Source: Betaproteobacteria bacterium HGW-Betaproteobacteria-22
GTDB taxonomy: Bacteria > Pseudomonadota > Gammaproteobacteria > Burkholderiales > Methylophilaceae
Direction of reading: 5' to 3'
Length of the DNA stretch: 64,000 nt
Assembly (NCBI GenBank): GCA_002842285.1
Contig: PHCJ01000002.1
Span: forward strand, 1 to 64,000
Part shown: in pieces, positions 8,861 through 17,220 of the stretch
Numbering within the stretch: position 1 is the stretch's first letter
How the letters are laid out: each line of letters begins with the position of its first letter
Notes under the pieces: model-generated
Database searches by the model: none
What the model was told of the DNA's origin: nothing
What the model saw: only the letters and a program-made list of their open reading frames with translations
Translations under genes and position numbers: made by a program

Positions 8861-9970
8861 ATGCAACACCAGGCTATTGCCAAACAAGCAAGAAAATGGG
8901 ACATTTTTTGCAAAATAGTAGATAACTTCGGCGATATTGGCATATGCTGGCGATTGGCAAAACAGTTAAAAACCGAACATAAACTGGCAATCCGGCTTTA
9001 CATAGATGATTTAAACGCTGCAAAAAAGCTCATCCCAACACTCGACCCCACCCTGCAATCACAGGTCATTAAAGAAATCACCATTACCGCATGGAATGCC
9101 AACACGACGTTCACACCCAAAGCCGATGTGGTGATTGAAGCATTCGCCTGCGGGCTGCCTAGCCTCTATAAGGCAGCCATGCAACCCGGCATCGCGTGGA
9201 TTAATCTGGAATACTTATCAGCCGAAACATGGGTAGAAGACTTTCACGCCAAGAGCGCAACTTACGGAAAACTGACCCGGCATTTTTTCTTTCCGGGATT
9301 TACCCCCAACACTGGAGGACTGATGAGAGAGGCCAGTTATCCCACTCTCGTTCAAAATGGCACCCGCGCTGACAATTTATTATCCCTTTCGCTGTTTTGC
9401 TACCCGCATGCGCCCATATCCACACTATTAGCAACACTCGCCAATGGTCAAAAAACTACCCACTGCCACGTGCCCGCAACCGGCATTTTGCCCGAGATTG
9501 CACAGTTCTTTAATCTAGACCAAGTCAGCGCCGGCAACACCTACATTAAAAACAAACTACACCTGCATGTGCTGCCGTTTTTAAGCCAGGATGACTACGA
9601 CACACTGCTTGCAAGCTGTGACATCAATTTTGTGCGCGGCGAAGATAGCTGGATACGCGCCATTTGGGCAGGTAAACCTTTTATCTGGCAGCCATATTTA
9701 CAAAGTGAAGACACACACATCATCAAGCTCGAAGCATTTTTGACAGCATTTTATCGCGGCCTAGATCAGTCGGCACAAACTGCCGTCCGCGCCCTGCATC
9801 ACGCGTGGCAGGCAGACGCCACCGTGCACGACAATATGCAGCAGCACTGGGGAAACTACTTACAACAGTTAGCCGCAATCCAAAAACACACTTTACAGCA
9901 TTCGTCAGCACTGGCAGCCCATACCGATCTTGCCACTAAGTTAGTGATTTTTAGTGAAAAAATCACCTAA
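8861..9970 (+). CDS. earP: EF-P arginine rhamnosyltransferase EarP
   Basis: About 369 residues from the ATG at 8861; a GTG at 8846 would add five residues and overlap the previous stop. EarP transfers rhamnose from dTDP-rhamnose to Arg32 of elongation factor P, which relieves ribosome stalling at polyprolines. Signature parts are the N-terminal KIVDNFGDIGICWRLAKQL with the catalytic aspartates, ADVVIEAFACGLP in the middle, and FVRGEDSWIRAIWAGKPF near the C-terminus, where the RGEDS loop binds the nucleotide sugar. The substrate gene efp follows 63 bp downstream, and its Arg32 is present, so the pair is functionally consistent. The former name is DUF2331. Confidence 0.96.
   Translation: MQHQAIAKQARKWDIFCKIVDNFGDIGICWRLAKQLKTEHKLAIRLYIDDLNAAKKLIPTLDPTLQSQVIKEITITAWNANTTFTPKADVVIEAFACGLPSLYKAAMQPGIAWINLEYLSAETWVEDFHAKSATYGKLTRHFFFPGFTPNTGGLMREASYPTLVQNGTRADNLLSLSLFCYPHAPISTLLATLANGQKTTHCHVPATGILPEIAQFFNLDQVSAGNTYIKNKLHLHVLPFLSQDDYDTLLASCDINFVRGEDSWIRAIWAGKPFIWQPYLQSEDTHIIKLEAFLTAFYRGLDQSAQTAVRALHHAWQADATVHDNMQQHWGNYLQQLAAIQKHTLQHSSALAAHTDLATKLVIFSEKIT
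9944..9966 (+). terminator. Hairpin overlapping the end of earP
   Basis: GTGATTTTT and AAAAATCAC form a perfect 9-bp stem with a 5-nt loop just before the earP stop codon. The stem is A/T-rich and no clear U-tract follows, so its strength as a terminator is doubtful. It separates earP from the efp promoter. Confidence 0.35.
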
Positions 9971-9990
9971 AACATCGTAAAAAAATAAGG

Positions 9991-9996
9991 TATAAT
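9991..9996 (+). promoter_or_regulatory. Candidate -10 element of efp
   Basis: A perfect TATAAT sits 37 bp before the efp start. The -35 region 17 bp upstream is A-rich and poor, so promoter strength is uncertain. Position and the hairpin before it suggest efp can be transcribed independently of earP. Confidence 0.4.
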
Positions 9997-10033
9997 GCCC
10001 GGTTTTATGCATATAGACTTTTAAGGGCAAGCT

Positions 10034-10594
10034 ATGAAAACAGCACAAGAACTCCGCGCCGGTAACGTGATCATGGTGGATAACGTTCCACTCGTCGTAG
10101 TCAAGGCAGAATACAACAAATCAGGTCGCAGCACAGCGGTGGTTAAAATGAAGTTCAAAAACCTACTGACAGAAGCACCAAGCGAGAGCATCTACGGTGC
10201 GGGCGACAAGTTCGACGTCATTATCCTAGAAAAAAAAGAAGTAACTTACTCTTACTTTGCTGATCCTACTTACGTATTTATGGATGCTGAATACAACCAA
10301 TACGATGTTGACGCAGAGTTTATGGAAGACGCACTTCCCTACTTGGAAGATGGCATGCCTGCTGATTTACGCTTTTATGAAGGCAAGGCGATTACCGTTG
10401 AACTGCCAACTACCGTTGTACGCGAAATCACCTACACCGAACCCGCTGTGAAGGGCGACACTTCAGGCAAAGTGATGAAACCGGCAAAAATTGCCTCTGG
10501 TTTTGAAATTTCAGTGCCCTTATTCTGTGCACAAGGTGACAAAATTGAAATCGATACACGCACTGGCGAATACCGTAACCGCGTCATGAAATAA
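10034..10594 (+). CDS. efp: Translation elongation factor P
   Basis: A 186-residue EF-P with the three beta-barrel domains of normal length. It binds ribosomes stalled between P and E sites and promotes peptide bond formation at consecutive prolines. The tip of domain I reads [10 protein letters not shown], placing Arg at position 32, the residue rhamnosylated by EarP. Lysine-type modification (EpmA/EpmB) is therefore not expected. The C-terminal [26 protein letters not shown] is typical. AAGGGC precedes the ATG by a suitable distance. An intrinsic terminator follows at 10626-10649. earP lies directly upstream. Confidence 0.98.
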   Translation: MKTAQELRAGNVIMVDNVPLVVVKAEYNKSGRSTAVVKMKFKNLLTEAPSESIYGAGDKFDVIILEKKEVTYSYFADPTYVFMDAEYNQYDVDAEFMEDALPYLEDGMPADLRFYEGKAITVELPTTVVREITYTEPAVKGDTSGKVMKPAKIASGFEISVPLFCAQGDKIEIDTRTGEYRNRVMK

Positions 10595-10625
10595 TTGCCG
10601 GGTTTTAAGCAATGTTTCACAAATC

Positions 10626-10649
10626 GGGAGCCATACGCTCCCTTTTTTT
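10626..10649 (+). terminator. Intrinsic terminator after efp
   Basis: GGGAGC and GCTCCC form a 6-bp G/C-rich stem around a short loop, followed directly by seven T residues. It lies 32 bp after the efp stop. Confidence 0.9.
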
Positions 10650-10728
10650 ATCCCTAAAAAAACTAAAATCACGTTAATATAGTCAAATATCTCAATCATA
10701 AAAAATCAGAACAATCAGGAGCGCAGAG

Positions 10729-11400
10729 ATGGACGACAAACAACTGGTCGCACTGCACGCTGCAAGATATGTCAAACAGGGCATGCTCGTAGGCCTGGGC
10801 ACAGGTTCAACCGCCAACTACTTTATTGAAGAGCTTGCCCGCTTGGCGCGAGAGGAGCGTCTGAAATTCACCACTGTCGCCAGTTCCACCATCAGTGCAC
10901 AAAACGCACAATCTCTTAATTTACCTATTGTTGCACTGGAACATATCAGCAGCATTGATCTTTATGTCGATGGCGCTGACGAAATCACCCCGGACAAAAC
11001 ACTGCTCAAAGGCCGCGGCAGTGATTTAGTGAAAGAAAAACTTCTTGCCAAAGCCGCAGAGCGATTTATTGCCGTCGCCGATGCCAGCAAACTGGTCACA
11101 CACATTGGCGAGAATTTCCCCATTCCCATCGAAGTCATGCCATTTGCCTGGAAACTCGCAAAAGAAAGTCTAGCGCAAATTGGGGCAGTGGGTGACTTGC
11201 GCCCCAATGCAGCAAAAGATGGTTACTGGATTACCTCTCACGGCAGTTACGTGTTGGACATGAAATTTGCACAAAACACCAATGCAAAGGATTTAAATGC
11301 GCTCATCAACAATGTTCCTGGCGTAGTAGAACATGGTATTTTTCACAATCTGGCTGACATTGTGCTCATTGCCAGAGATGGCCAGGTGAGTGAGCAGTAA
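10729..11400 (+). CDS. rpiA: Ribose-5-phosphate isomerase A
   Basis: A 223-residue RpiA that interconverts ribose 5-phosphate and ribulose 5-phosphate. In methylotrophs this also serves the rearrangement part of the ribulose monophosphate cycle. Family motifs are VGLGTGSTANYF near residue 20, DGADEI around residue 80 and KGRGSDLVKEK just after. The catalytic Asp/Glu and Lys positions are intact and the length is normal. AGGAG precedes the ATG by 8 bp. The MltF-like gene starts 2 bp after its stop, suggesting a shared transcript although the functions are unrelated. Confidence 0.97.
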   Translation: MDDKQLVALHAARYVKQGMLVGLGTGSTANYFIEELARLAREERLKFTTVASSTISAQNAQSLNLPIVALEHISSIDLYVDGADEITPDKTLLKGRGSDLVKEKLLAKAAERFIAVADASKLVTHIGENFPIPIEVMPFAWKLAKESLAQIGAVGDLRPNAAKDGYWITSHGSYVLDMKFAQNTNAKDLNALINNVPGVVEHGIFHNLADIVLIARDGQVSEQ

Positions 11401-11402
11401 CC

Positions 11403-12827
11403 TTGATTGACACAATCAAAAAATATGTAAGGCTGGCAATCATGACGGCCGCGGTAACCTGCATATCAGCATGCAGCGCACCCGATGATGAAACAGACAT
11501 TCCCGCTCTGGACTCCAACAAAAAAGAAATTGTGTTCGTTACCCACAACGGCCCATCCACCTACTATCTCAACAACGAAAACGAAGCGGCAGGCATTGAA
11601 AACGATCTTGCCGTTCTGTTTGTTAAAAACCATTATCCAGACTACGCAATTCGTTTTGTAGTGGTTAAAAGCATCAGCGATGTGATCCCCACCCTGCTCA
11701 AAGGAAAAGCCCATATTGCAGCGGCTAATTTAAGCATCACGCATCTGCGCGAACATCTCGTGTTGTTTTCACCTCCCTACCAGGAAACGCAGCAGCAACT
11801 GATATTTAACAGTGACGTTAACAAAAAACCCAACAATATCAATCAAGTCATAGGTAAGAAAATTGCCGTACCGGATGGCACCAGCTACGCTGAACGCCTT
11901 ACTGAATTGCAACAGCAACATCCCGCACTGCAATGGCATGCCGCCAACCACACCAACACTGAATCCCTGCTTGAAGAAGTCGCAGACGGATTGTTAGACT
12001 ACACCGTTGCCGATAGCCACCTGGTAGCACTCATGCAAAATTATCACCCGAACTTAAAAGTTGCAATGCCGCTTGGAAAACCAGATAAAATTGCCTGGGC
12101 CATGTCTAAAAACTCCCCTGCGGAACTCACTAAGAATGTAGATGTTTTTTTTAAAAAAATCCGGCAGGACGGCACATTGCGCAACCTGCTCGATCGCTAT
12201 TATGGACATAATAAACGCTTAAACAGTTTGGATGTGACTACTTTCCTCGCCCGCATCAATACTCTGCTCCCAAAATACATACATTTATTCAAAGAAGCAC
12301 AAGTGCTCACAGGGCTGGACTGGCGCCTGCTAGCTGCACTTAGCTACCGCGAGTCGCACTGGGACACCTACAACACCTCCCCCACCAACGTGCGCGGACT
12401 CATGATGCTTACAGAAAGTACTGCTGACTTAATGGGTGTCACTGATCGGCTAGACCCCAAACAAAGCATTCCTGCAGGGGCTAAATATTTATTAAGACTA
12501 ATTGAAAAGATCCCTGAGCGCATTCCGGAGCCAGACAGAACCTATATGGCACTGGCTGCCTATAACATTGGCTATGCGCATGTAGAGGATGCACGCGTAC
12601 TGGCCAAACGACTTAACCTCAACCCTGATAGCTGGGCTGACGTTAAAAAGACCTTGGTGATGTTAAGAGACCCTGAATACTACACCACCTTGAAGTATGG
12701 CTATGCCAGCGGTGGCGCACCTGTGATTTTTGTGGAATCTGTACGCAGTTACCTGCGTATTTTAGAGCGCTATCAACCCAAACATACAGAAGAATTTAAC
12801 GCATTTAAAATAGCGAGTAACAACTAG
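11403..12827 (+). CDS. mltF: MltF-like membrane-bound lytic transglycosylase
   Basis: A 474-residue protein with two modules. Residues about 40-265 form a solute-binding protein family 3 domain (EIVFVTHNGPSTYY to LRNLLDRYYGHN). Residues about 295-440 form an SLT lysozyme-like domain with the catalytic Glu in LSYRESHWD and LAAYNIGYAH. This is the MltF architecture: cleavage of the MurNAc-GlcNAc bond to anhydro-muropeptides, regulated by the N-terminal domain. The start is a TTG at 11403, chosen because it gives a charged n-region (IDTIKKYVR) before a short hydrophobic stretch and a lipobox-like ISAC. An ATG at 11442 would remove the charged part. Outer-membrane lipoprotein location is likely. 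Confidence 0.9.
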   Translation: MIDTIKKYVRLAIMTAAVTCISACSAPDDETDIPALDSNKKEIVFVTHNGPSTYYLNNENEAAGIENDLAVLFVKNHYPDYAIRFVVVKSISDVIPTLLKGKAHIAAANLSITHLREHLVLFSPPYQETQQQLIFNSDVNKKPNNINQVIGKKIAVPDGTSYAERLTELQQQHPALQWHAANHTNTESLLEEVADGLLDYTVADSHLVALMQNYHPNLKVAMPLGKPDKIAWAMSKNSPAELTKNVDVFFKKIRQDGTLRNLLDRYYGHNKRLNSLDVTTFLARINTLLPKYIHLFKEAQVLTGLDWRLLAALSYRESHWDTYNTSPTNVRGLMMLTESTADLMGVTDRLDPKQSIPAGAKYLLRLIEKIPERIPEPDRTYMALAAYNIGYAHVEDARVLAKRLNLNPDSWADVKKTLVMLRDPEYYTTLKYGYASGGAPVIFVESVRSYLRILERYQPKHTEEFNAFKIASNN

Positions 12828-12855
12828 CCTTTAACCACAAAAAATACTAAAGGCT
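12826..12855 (+). terminator. Hairpin at the end of the mltF-like gene
   Basis: AGCCTTTA and TAAAGGCT form a perfect 8-bp stem whose left arm overlaps the stop codon. The loop is A-rich and no U-tract follows, so it may stabilise the mRNA end rather than terminate. Confidence 0.4.
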
Positions 12856-12884
12856 CGCACAAAACAAACACGCATTGGGGTTTC

Positions 12885-12925
12885 AACCCAGATTTTCCAT
12901 TACGCGGATTTTCAATCCTATCAGG
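12885..12925. repeat. Fragment of the TAATCCCAGATTTTCCATTAGG element family
   Basis: AACCCAGATTTTCCATTA at 12885-12902 matches one terminal repeat of the elements at 34911-35142, 54753-54903 and 57281-57457. It is followed by GCGGATTTTCAATCC, itself a TIR-like sequence in the same direction. No internal part of the other elements is recognisable, so I read it as a degraded or truncated copy. Confidence 0.5.
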
Positions 12926-12937
12926 CATGAATTAAGC

Positions 12938-13004
12938 TGCTTTTCGCACCAGTTTTGTTGCTTTGCAACACTAGATTGGTGGTGATGCGCTTTAACGCTT
13001 AAGC
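12938..13004. repeat. Dispersed repeat copy B with NtrC-like half-sites
   Basis: This is the partner of the repeat at 366-430. TGCTTTTCGCACCA and CACTAGATTGGTGGTGATG are identical between the copies, and the distance between them differs by one base. The rest of the 12828-13141 gap shows no gene. It contains the mltF hairpin, a TIR fragment and this repeat, so it is a repeat-rich junction between two transcription units that end towards each other. Confidence 0.55.
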
Positions 13005-13141
13005 AGGTATGTTCTGCGGGCAAGATGTTTACGATCTCGGAAATACTGGTGGCCGTTTTTCGGTGGCTTTGCTGTTTATTTGTCGTCCATGGCCAGCTAT
13101 GGGCGCCTCATAAGCCACGAAATCACCTTAAAAACCGGCCA

Positions 13142-13717
13142 CTACCATTTCACGTTTTTATGCAAAGTCTGGGTTAGATCAACGTTACACCAACGCGTCT
13201 TACAAGCCAGAATATCCATATCTAGCAAAGTGTCCGGACAATTTTCAACGTAAAACACTGCCTCTTCGCATGCGCTCAAGTCCGCACAGCTTTTTTTACC
13301 TTCACACTCAAAGCGTGTATCAACATTAGGCCTTTGATTTTCCTGACTACCCGCATTTTCCTGACGACCCGACTCTATCGCATCAGGCAAGTTATGTGGC
13401 GCCATGAAGTTAAGTACAAAAAAACCAAATACCATCATGATAACCAAGGAAGAAAAATTCTTTTTTCTTGGTTTCACGTCAATTCTTGCCGGCTTAATCA
13501 CAAAATGCGGACGATTCACATACTGCAATCGAACTGCATGCATCCCACTCTCAGAGAGTTGCAGCTCAAAACTAACCAACTCGCCCAATCTGGGTGCATC
13601 TTGCCGTTGTGGCAAGGCTTGAGCTTCAACAAAAATCTCTTCTTCAGTTTCGTTGCACTTGATCAAACCGTGGCCTTCGCCATCCAACCATTGAATAATT
13701 CTGCCTTGAGAACGCAC
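13142..13717 (-). CDS. Cold-shock domain / membrane helix / Excalibur-like protein
   Basis: A 191-residue protein of three parts. Residues about 3-70 resemble a cold-shock OB fold (GRIIQWLDGEGHGLIKCNE...IFVEAQAL). Residues about 88-106 form a membrane helix after a basic stretch (RKKNFSSLVIMMVFGFF). The C-terminal part has FECEGKKSCADLSACEEAVFYVENC, the Excalibur-type spacing of cysteines. The calcium-loop signature DxDxDGxxC of canonical Excalibur domains is not clear here; CKTRWCN stands at that position. The gene begins 2 bp after mutL ends, so it is probably co-transcribed with mutL. The arrangement puts a nucleic-acid-binding fold in the cytosol and a Cys-rich domain in the periplasm. 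Function unknown. Confidence 0.8.
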   Translation of the reverse strand: MRSQGRIIQWLDGEGHGLIKCNETEEEIFVEAQALPQRQDAPRLGELVSFELQLSESGMHAVRLQYVNRPHFVIKPARIDVKPRKKNFSSLVIMMVFGFFVLNFMAPHNLPDAIESGRQENAGSQENQRPNVDTRFECEGKKSCADLSACEEAVFYVENCPDTLLDMDILACKTRWCNVDLTQTLHKNVKW

Positions 13718-13719
13718 GT

Positions 13720-15573
13720 CTACTTGCCCCGCATAAACATCTTATCCAAATCACTCAAGCTCACCTGAAACCAGGTTGGACGCCCGTGATTACATTGGCC
13801 GGAGCGCTCGGTGGCCTCCATGTCGCGTAATAAAGCATTCATCTCAGGAATCGTTAAAATGCGATTGGCGCGCACCGCTGCATGGCAGGCCATGGTCCCC
13901 AGCAATTCATTTCTGCGTTCAGTCAGCGCTCGGCTTGCACCGTACTCACGTAAATCGTGCAATACATCGCGCGCCAGTGTCACGGCATCGGCATGTTGCA
14001 GCATGTTTGGCACCGCGCGCACTGCCAAGGTATTGGGGGAAATCACCGCAATATCAAATCCCAGTCGCGTTAAACTGTCATCTCCGGCACTCAGCACTTC
14101 TTGTACGGTGGCAACTTCCAGCTTATCTGCATTAAAACTCAGGGGGATCAGCAAAGGCTGCATGGATACAGCTTGATGATCCAGTGCCTTCTTAAGCGCT
14201 TCATACATAATGCGCTCGTGTGCGGCATGCATATCCACCACTACCATGCCTAAGGCATTTTGTGCCAATATATAAATGCCATGAATTTGCCCTACCGCAA
14301 AACCCAATGGATGCACTTGTGGCTCGCCTGTATGTTGATGATTCAAGTTACCGGCACTTGGTACGTACTCAGCATCGCTTGGCTTGAAAGCACCACCTTG
14401 CAAACCGCCAAACATGGTTTGATAAAAGCCCGCATGTTCATTCACACTTAAATTGATTTGCGACTGATAAGTCGGATACGTTGCAATGGACGCAGAGCCT
14501 GTCCCATATTCGGCACGAGTTTGAAAAGAATCCTGTGGGGAAAACGGGTTGTAGCCTGCCTGCCCCGCGCTCACCGCATTAGATGCACCTGTTGGCGCTG
14601 CCAGCGCCTTATGTAATGAATGGAAGATAAAGCGATGAATTGCCTGCGCATCTCTAAACCGGACTTCAGTCTTGGCCGGGTGTACATTAACATCCACCAG
14701 AGCAGGATCCAACTCCAGGAACAGCACAAAAGCAGGATGCCGGTCGTGATGCAGCACATCCTGATATGCCTGACGAATAGCATGTGAAATGAGCTTGTCA
14801 CGCACAAAGCGGCCGTTAACATAAACATATTGCGTATCGCGCGTGTTGCGGTTAAAAGTCGGCTTGGCCGCCATACCCCATAGGTGTAGCCCCGCACTGG
14901 ACTCATCCACACTAAATGATTCTGCTGCAAACTCACGGCCAAGCACATCGGCAAAGCGGCGCTCAGGTGGCGCAATCACATAGCGGCTTAGCGCACGACC
15001 GTTATGCTGCAGCATAAAACTCACGTCAGGCCGTGATAGCGCAATACGGTTAAAAGCCTCTTCGCAATGGCCAAACTCGGTCGCATCTGTCTTTAAAAAT
15101 TTACGGCGCGCAGGCGTGTTGAAATACAAATCAGTCACATCTACGATTGTGCCAAAATCGAGCGCAGTCGGCTCAATAAGTGAAATCTCGCTGCCTTCTG
15201 AGGCGATTTTCCATGCATGCCTGGCCTCACGTTGGCGACTTAGCAATTGTGTGCGTGATATTGAGGCAATACTCGCCAATGCTTCACCACGAAAACCTAA
15301 GCTAGCCACTGACTCCAAATCCTCAAGACTGGATATTTTGCTGGTAGCATGGCGTGTCAGCGCCAATGCCAAATCTTCTTTAGCCACGCCCGCACCATTG
15401 TCTGTCACACGCAATTGCTTAACTCCTCCTTGCAGCAAAGCCACCTGAATATCTGTGCTTCCTGCATCCAGGCTGTTTTCAAGCAACTCCTTTAACGCAG
15501 AAGCAGGTCGCTCGACGACTTCACCCGCTGCAATCTGGCTAATAAGTTGATCAGGGAGTAATTGAATAGGCAT
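13720..15573 (-). CDS. mutL: DNA mismatch repair protein MutL
   Basis: A 617-residue MutL. The GHKL ATPase domain carries ENSLDAGST (Mg-binding Asn in motif I), VTDNGAGV, TRHATSKI and GFRGEALASI. The C-terminal dimerisation domain has VDMHAAHERIMYE, which fits the endonuclease motif DQHA-x2-E-x4-E with Met for Gln. ACHAAVRAN and CNHGRPTWF complete the metal site. This MutL therefore probably nicks DNA itself, as expected in bacteria without MutH. The gene starts 63 bp from the divergent SUV3-like helicase. The CSD/Excalibur gene follows. Confidence 0.97.
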   Translation of the reverse strand: MPIQLLPDQLISQIAAGEVVERPASALKELLENSLDAGSTDIQVALLQGGVKQLRVTDNGAGVAKEDLALALTRHATSKISSLEDLESVASLGFRGEALASIASISRTQLLSRQREARHAWKIASEGSEISLIEPTALDFGTIVDVTDLYFNTPARRKFLKTDATEFGHCEEAFNRIALSRPDVSFMLQHNGRALSRYVIAPPERRFADVLGREFAAESFSVDESSAGLHLWGMAAKPTFNRNTRDTQYVYVNGRFVRDKLISHAIRQAYQDVLHHDRHPAFVLFLELDPALVDVNVHPAKTEVRFRDAQAIHRFIFHSLHKALAAPTGASNAVSAGQAGYNPFSPQDSFQTRAEYGTGSASIATYPTYQSQINLSVNEHAGFYQTMFGGLQGGAFKPSDAEYVPSAGNLNHQHTGEPQVHPLGFAVGQIHGIYILAQNALGMVVVDMHAAHERIMYEALKKALDHQAVSMQPLLIPLSFNADKLEVATVQEVLSAGDDSLTRLGFDIAVISPNTLAVRAVPNMLQHADAVTLARDVLHDLREYGASRALTERRNELLGTMACHAAVRANRILTIPEMNALLRDMEATERSGQCNHGRPTWFQVSLSDLDKMFMRGK

Positions 15574-15636
15574 TGCAAAAAATCTAGTGTTAAGTGTGTT
15601 GGTATTTTACCTGTTTTAGGCTAAATTCCTGAAAGT

Positions 15637-17172
15637 ATGCATTCAAACCCGCAAGATTTACGCGCTGAAGACTATCTGGATGGTTTTAAACTAGCCCGCA
15701 GCCTAAAACGCCATCACCAACTTTACTTAGGGCCGACCAACTCAGGTAAAACCTACCAGGCGCTACTGACACTGGAACGCGCCAAATCAGGGGTGTATCT
15801 CGCCCCGTTACGTCTTTTGGCGATGGAAATCCGAGACCGCCTGGTATCCGCAGGCATCCCTTGCAACCTCATCACAGGCGAAGAGCGCGTGCTGATGCAT
15901 GGCGCACAGCATACCGCCTCTACAATTGAAATGATGAACCCAGGCAAACTGGTCGAAGTCGCTATTATTGACGAGATTCAGATGCTACAGGATCCCGACC
16001 GTGGTGCGGCGTGGACAGCCGCATTGCTTGGCGTACCTGCATCACAAGTACTCATTTGCGGCTCAACAGCCGTTACCCTGCCATGTCTTAATGCAATCCA
16101 AGCGCTTAATGAAACATATGAGATTCATTACCTGGCCAGAAAAACCCCCTTGATACTGGAAGAAAAAAGCCTGTGCGGTAAGCGCTATCACAAACAAGCA
16201 CTCAAACCGCATTTGCAAAAAGGCGATGCGATTATTGCCTTCAGCCGCAAAGACGTGCTAACACTTAGCGCACGCTTCAGACAATGGGGTTACCGCGTAG
16301 CCAGCATTTACGGTGCTTTGGCACCTGAAGTGCGCCGCACCGAATCAGAACGGTTTAATCTGGGCACAGCAGATATTTTAGTGGCTACCGACGCCATCGG
16401 CATGGGCTTGAACTTACCGATTAGGCGCGTTATTTTTTCAAATATCCATAAATTTGACGGCATCGCTTCACGCCCGCTCAACGCGACAGAAGTCAGGCAG
16501 ATTGCCGGCCGCGCAGGCAGGTTTGGCATTTACGACACAGGCTATGTGAACGTGCTGGAAGACGATGAACGCATTCATATTGAGCACATGTTAACTACCG
16601 ACGACACAGCAGATTTGATCAAGTTACCTGTGAATGTCAACTTTAACAAAATTAGCGCGCTTGCAGCAAAGCTCCATACCCGCAAAATTTCAGAAGTGCT
16701 GATCTACCATCAAGAAAGAACCGCATTTAATCACGCTTTATTTGAACAGGCATCGCAAACAAGCCAGATCTTACAGGCATTGATAGTAGATGAATATGCA
16801 CCAAACATGTCGCTAAAAGACAAGTTCATCTTCGTATACGCCCCTATCTCGCTCAATGTCGCGTTTGAGAAAGACTACTATCTCATGTGCCTGCAAAGCG
16901 TCGCTGAATCAAAAGTCCGCCTACTGCCCCCAGCGCCAACATGGCTTAATTCACCTAGCCCCAAACATTTAGAAGCAGCAGAATTACTGAGCCACAACTT
17001 AAGCCTATACGCCTGGTTAAGCTTCAAGTTTCCCCAGTATTTTACTGAGGGCAAAAACGTAGATGCACTGCGACGCAGCGTAAGCCGCTATATTGAGCAA
17101 GCACTCCTCACACAGGCAGGATTTGGCGACACCTGCCGCGACATCGACTACCTGATGTCACACAGAAAGTAA
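15637..17172 (+). CDS. SUV3-like DExH/D RNA helicase
   Basis: A 511-residue superfamily 2 helicase of the SUV3 type, best known from the mitochondrial degradosome. Walker A GPTNSGKT is at residues 32-39. Motif II is DEIQM at 112-116 in IIDEIQMLQDPDRGAAW, which is a SUV3 hallmark. VATDAIGMGLNLPIRRVIF and QIAGRAGRFG are motifs V and VI. The C-terminal half carries the SUV3 helical region and ends without extra domains. It would unwind RNA or RNA/DNA with ATP. It starts 63 bp from mutL (divergent) and converges on a beta-CASP nuclease gene 48 bp away, so two RNA-metabolism genes face each other. No direct evidence shows that they cooperate. Confidence 0.9.
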   Translation: MHSNPQDLRAEDYLDGFKLARSLKRHHQLYLGPTNSGKTYQALLTLERAKSGVYLAPLRLLAMEIRDRLVSAGIPCNLITGEERVLMHGAQHTASTIEMMNPGKLVEVAIIDEIQMLQDPDRGAAWTAALLGVPASQVLICGSTAVTLPCLNAIQALNETYEIHYLARKTPLILEEKSLCGKRYHKQALKPHLQKGDAIIAFSRKDVLTLSARFRQWGYRVASIYGALAPEVRRTESERFNLGTADILVATDAIGMGLNLPIRRVIFSNIHKFDGIASRPLNATEVRQIAGRAGRFGIYDTGYVNVLEDDERIHIEHMLTTDDTADLIKLPVNVNFNKISALAAKLHTRKISEVLIYHQERTAFNHALFEQASQTSQILQALIVDEYAPNMSLKDKFIFVYAPISLNVAFEKDYYLMCLQSVAESKVRLLPPAPTWLNSPSPKHLEAAELLSHNLSLYAWLSFKFPQYFTEGKNVDALRRSVSRYIEQALLTQAGFGDTCRDIDYLMSHRK

Positions 17173-17220
17173 GCTGTCAGTTAGCAAGCAATCTCACACG
17201 GTCAAAACCCAAAGCGCTGA

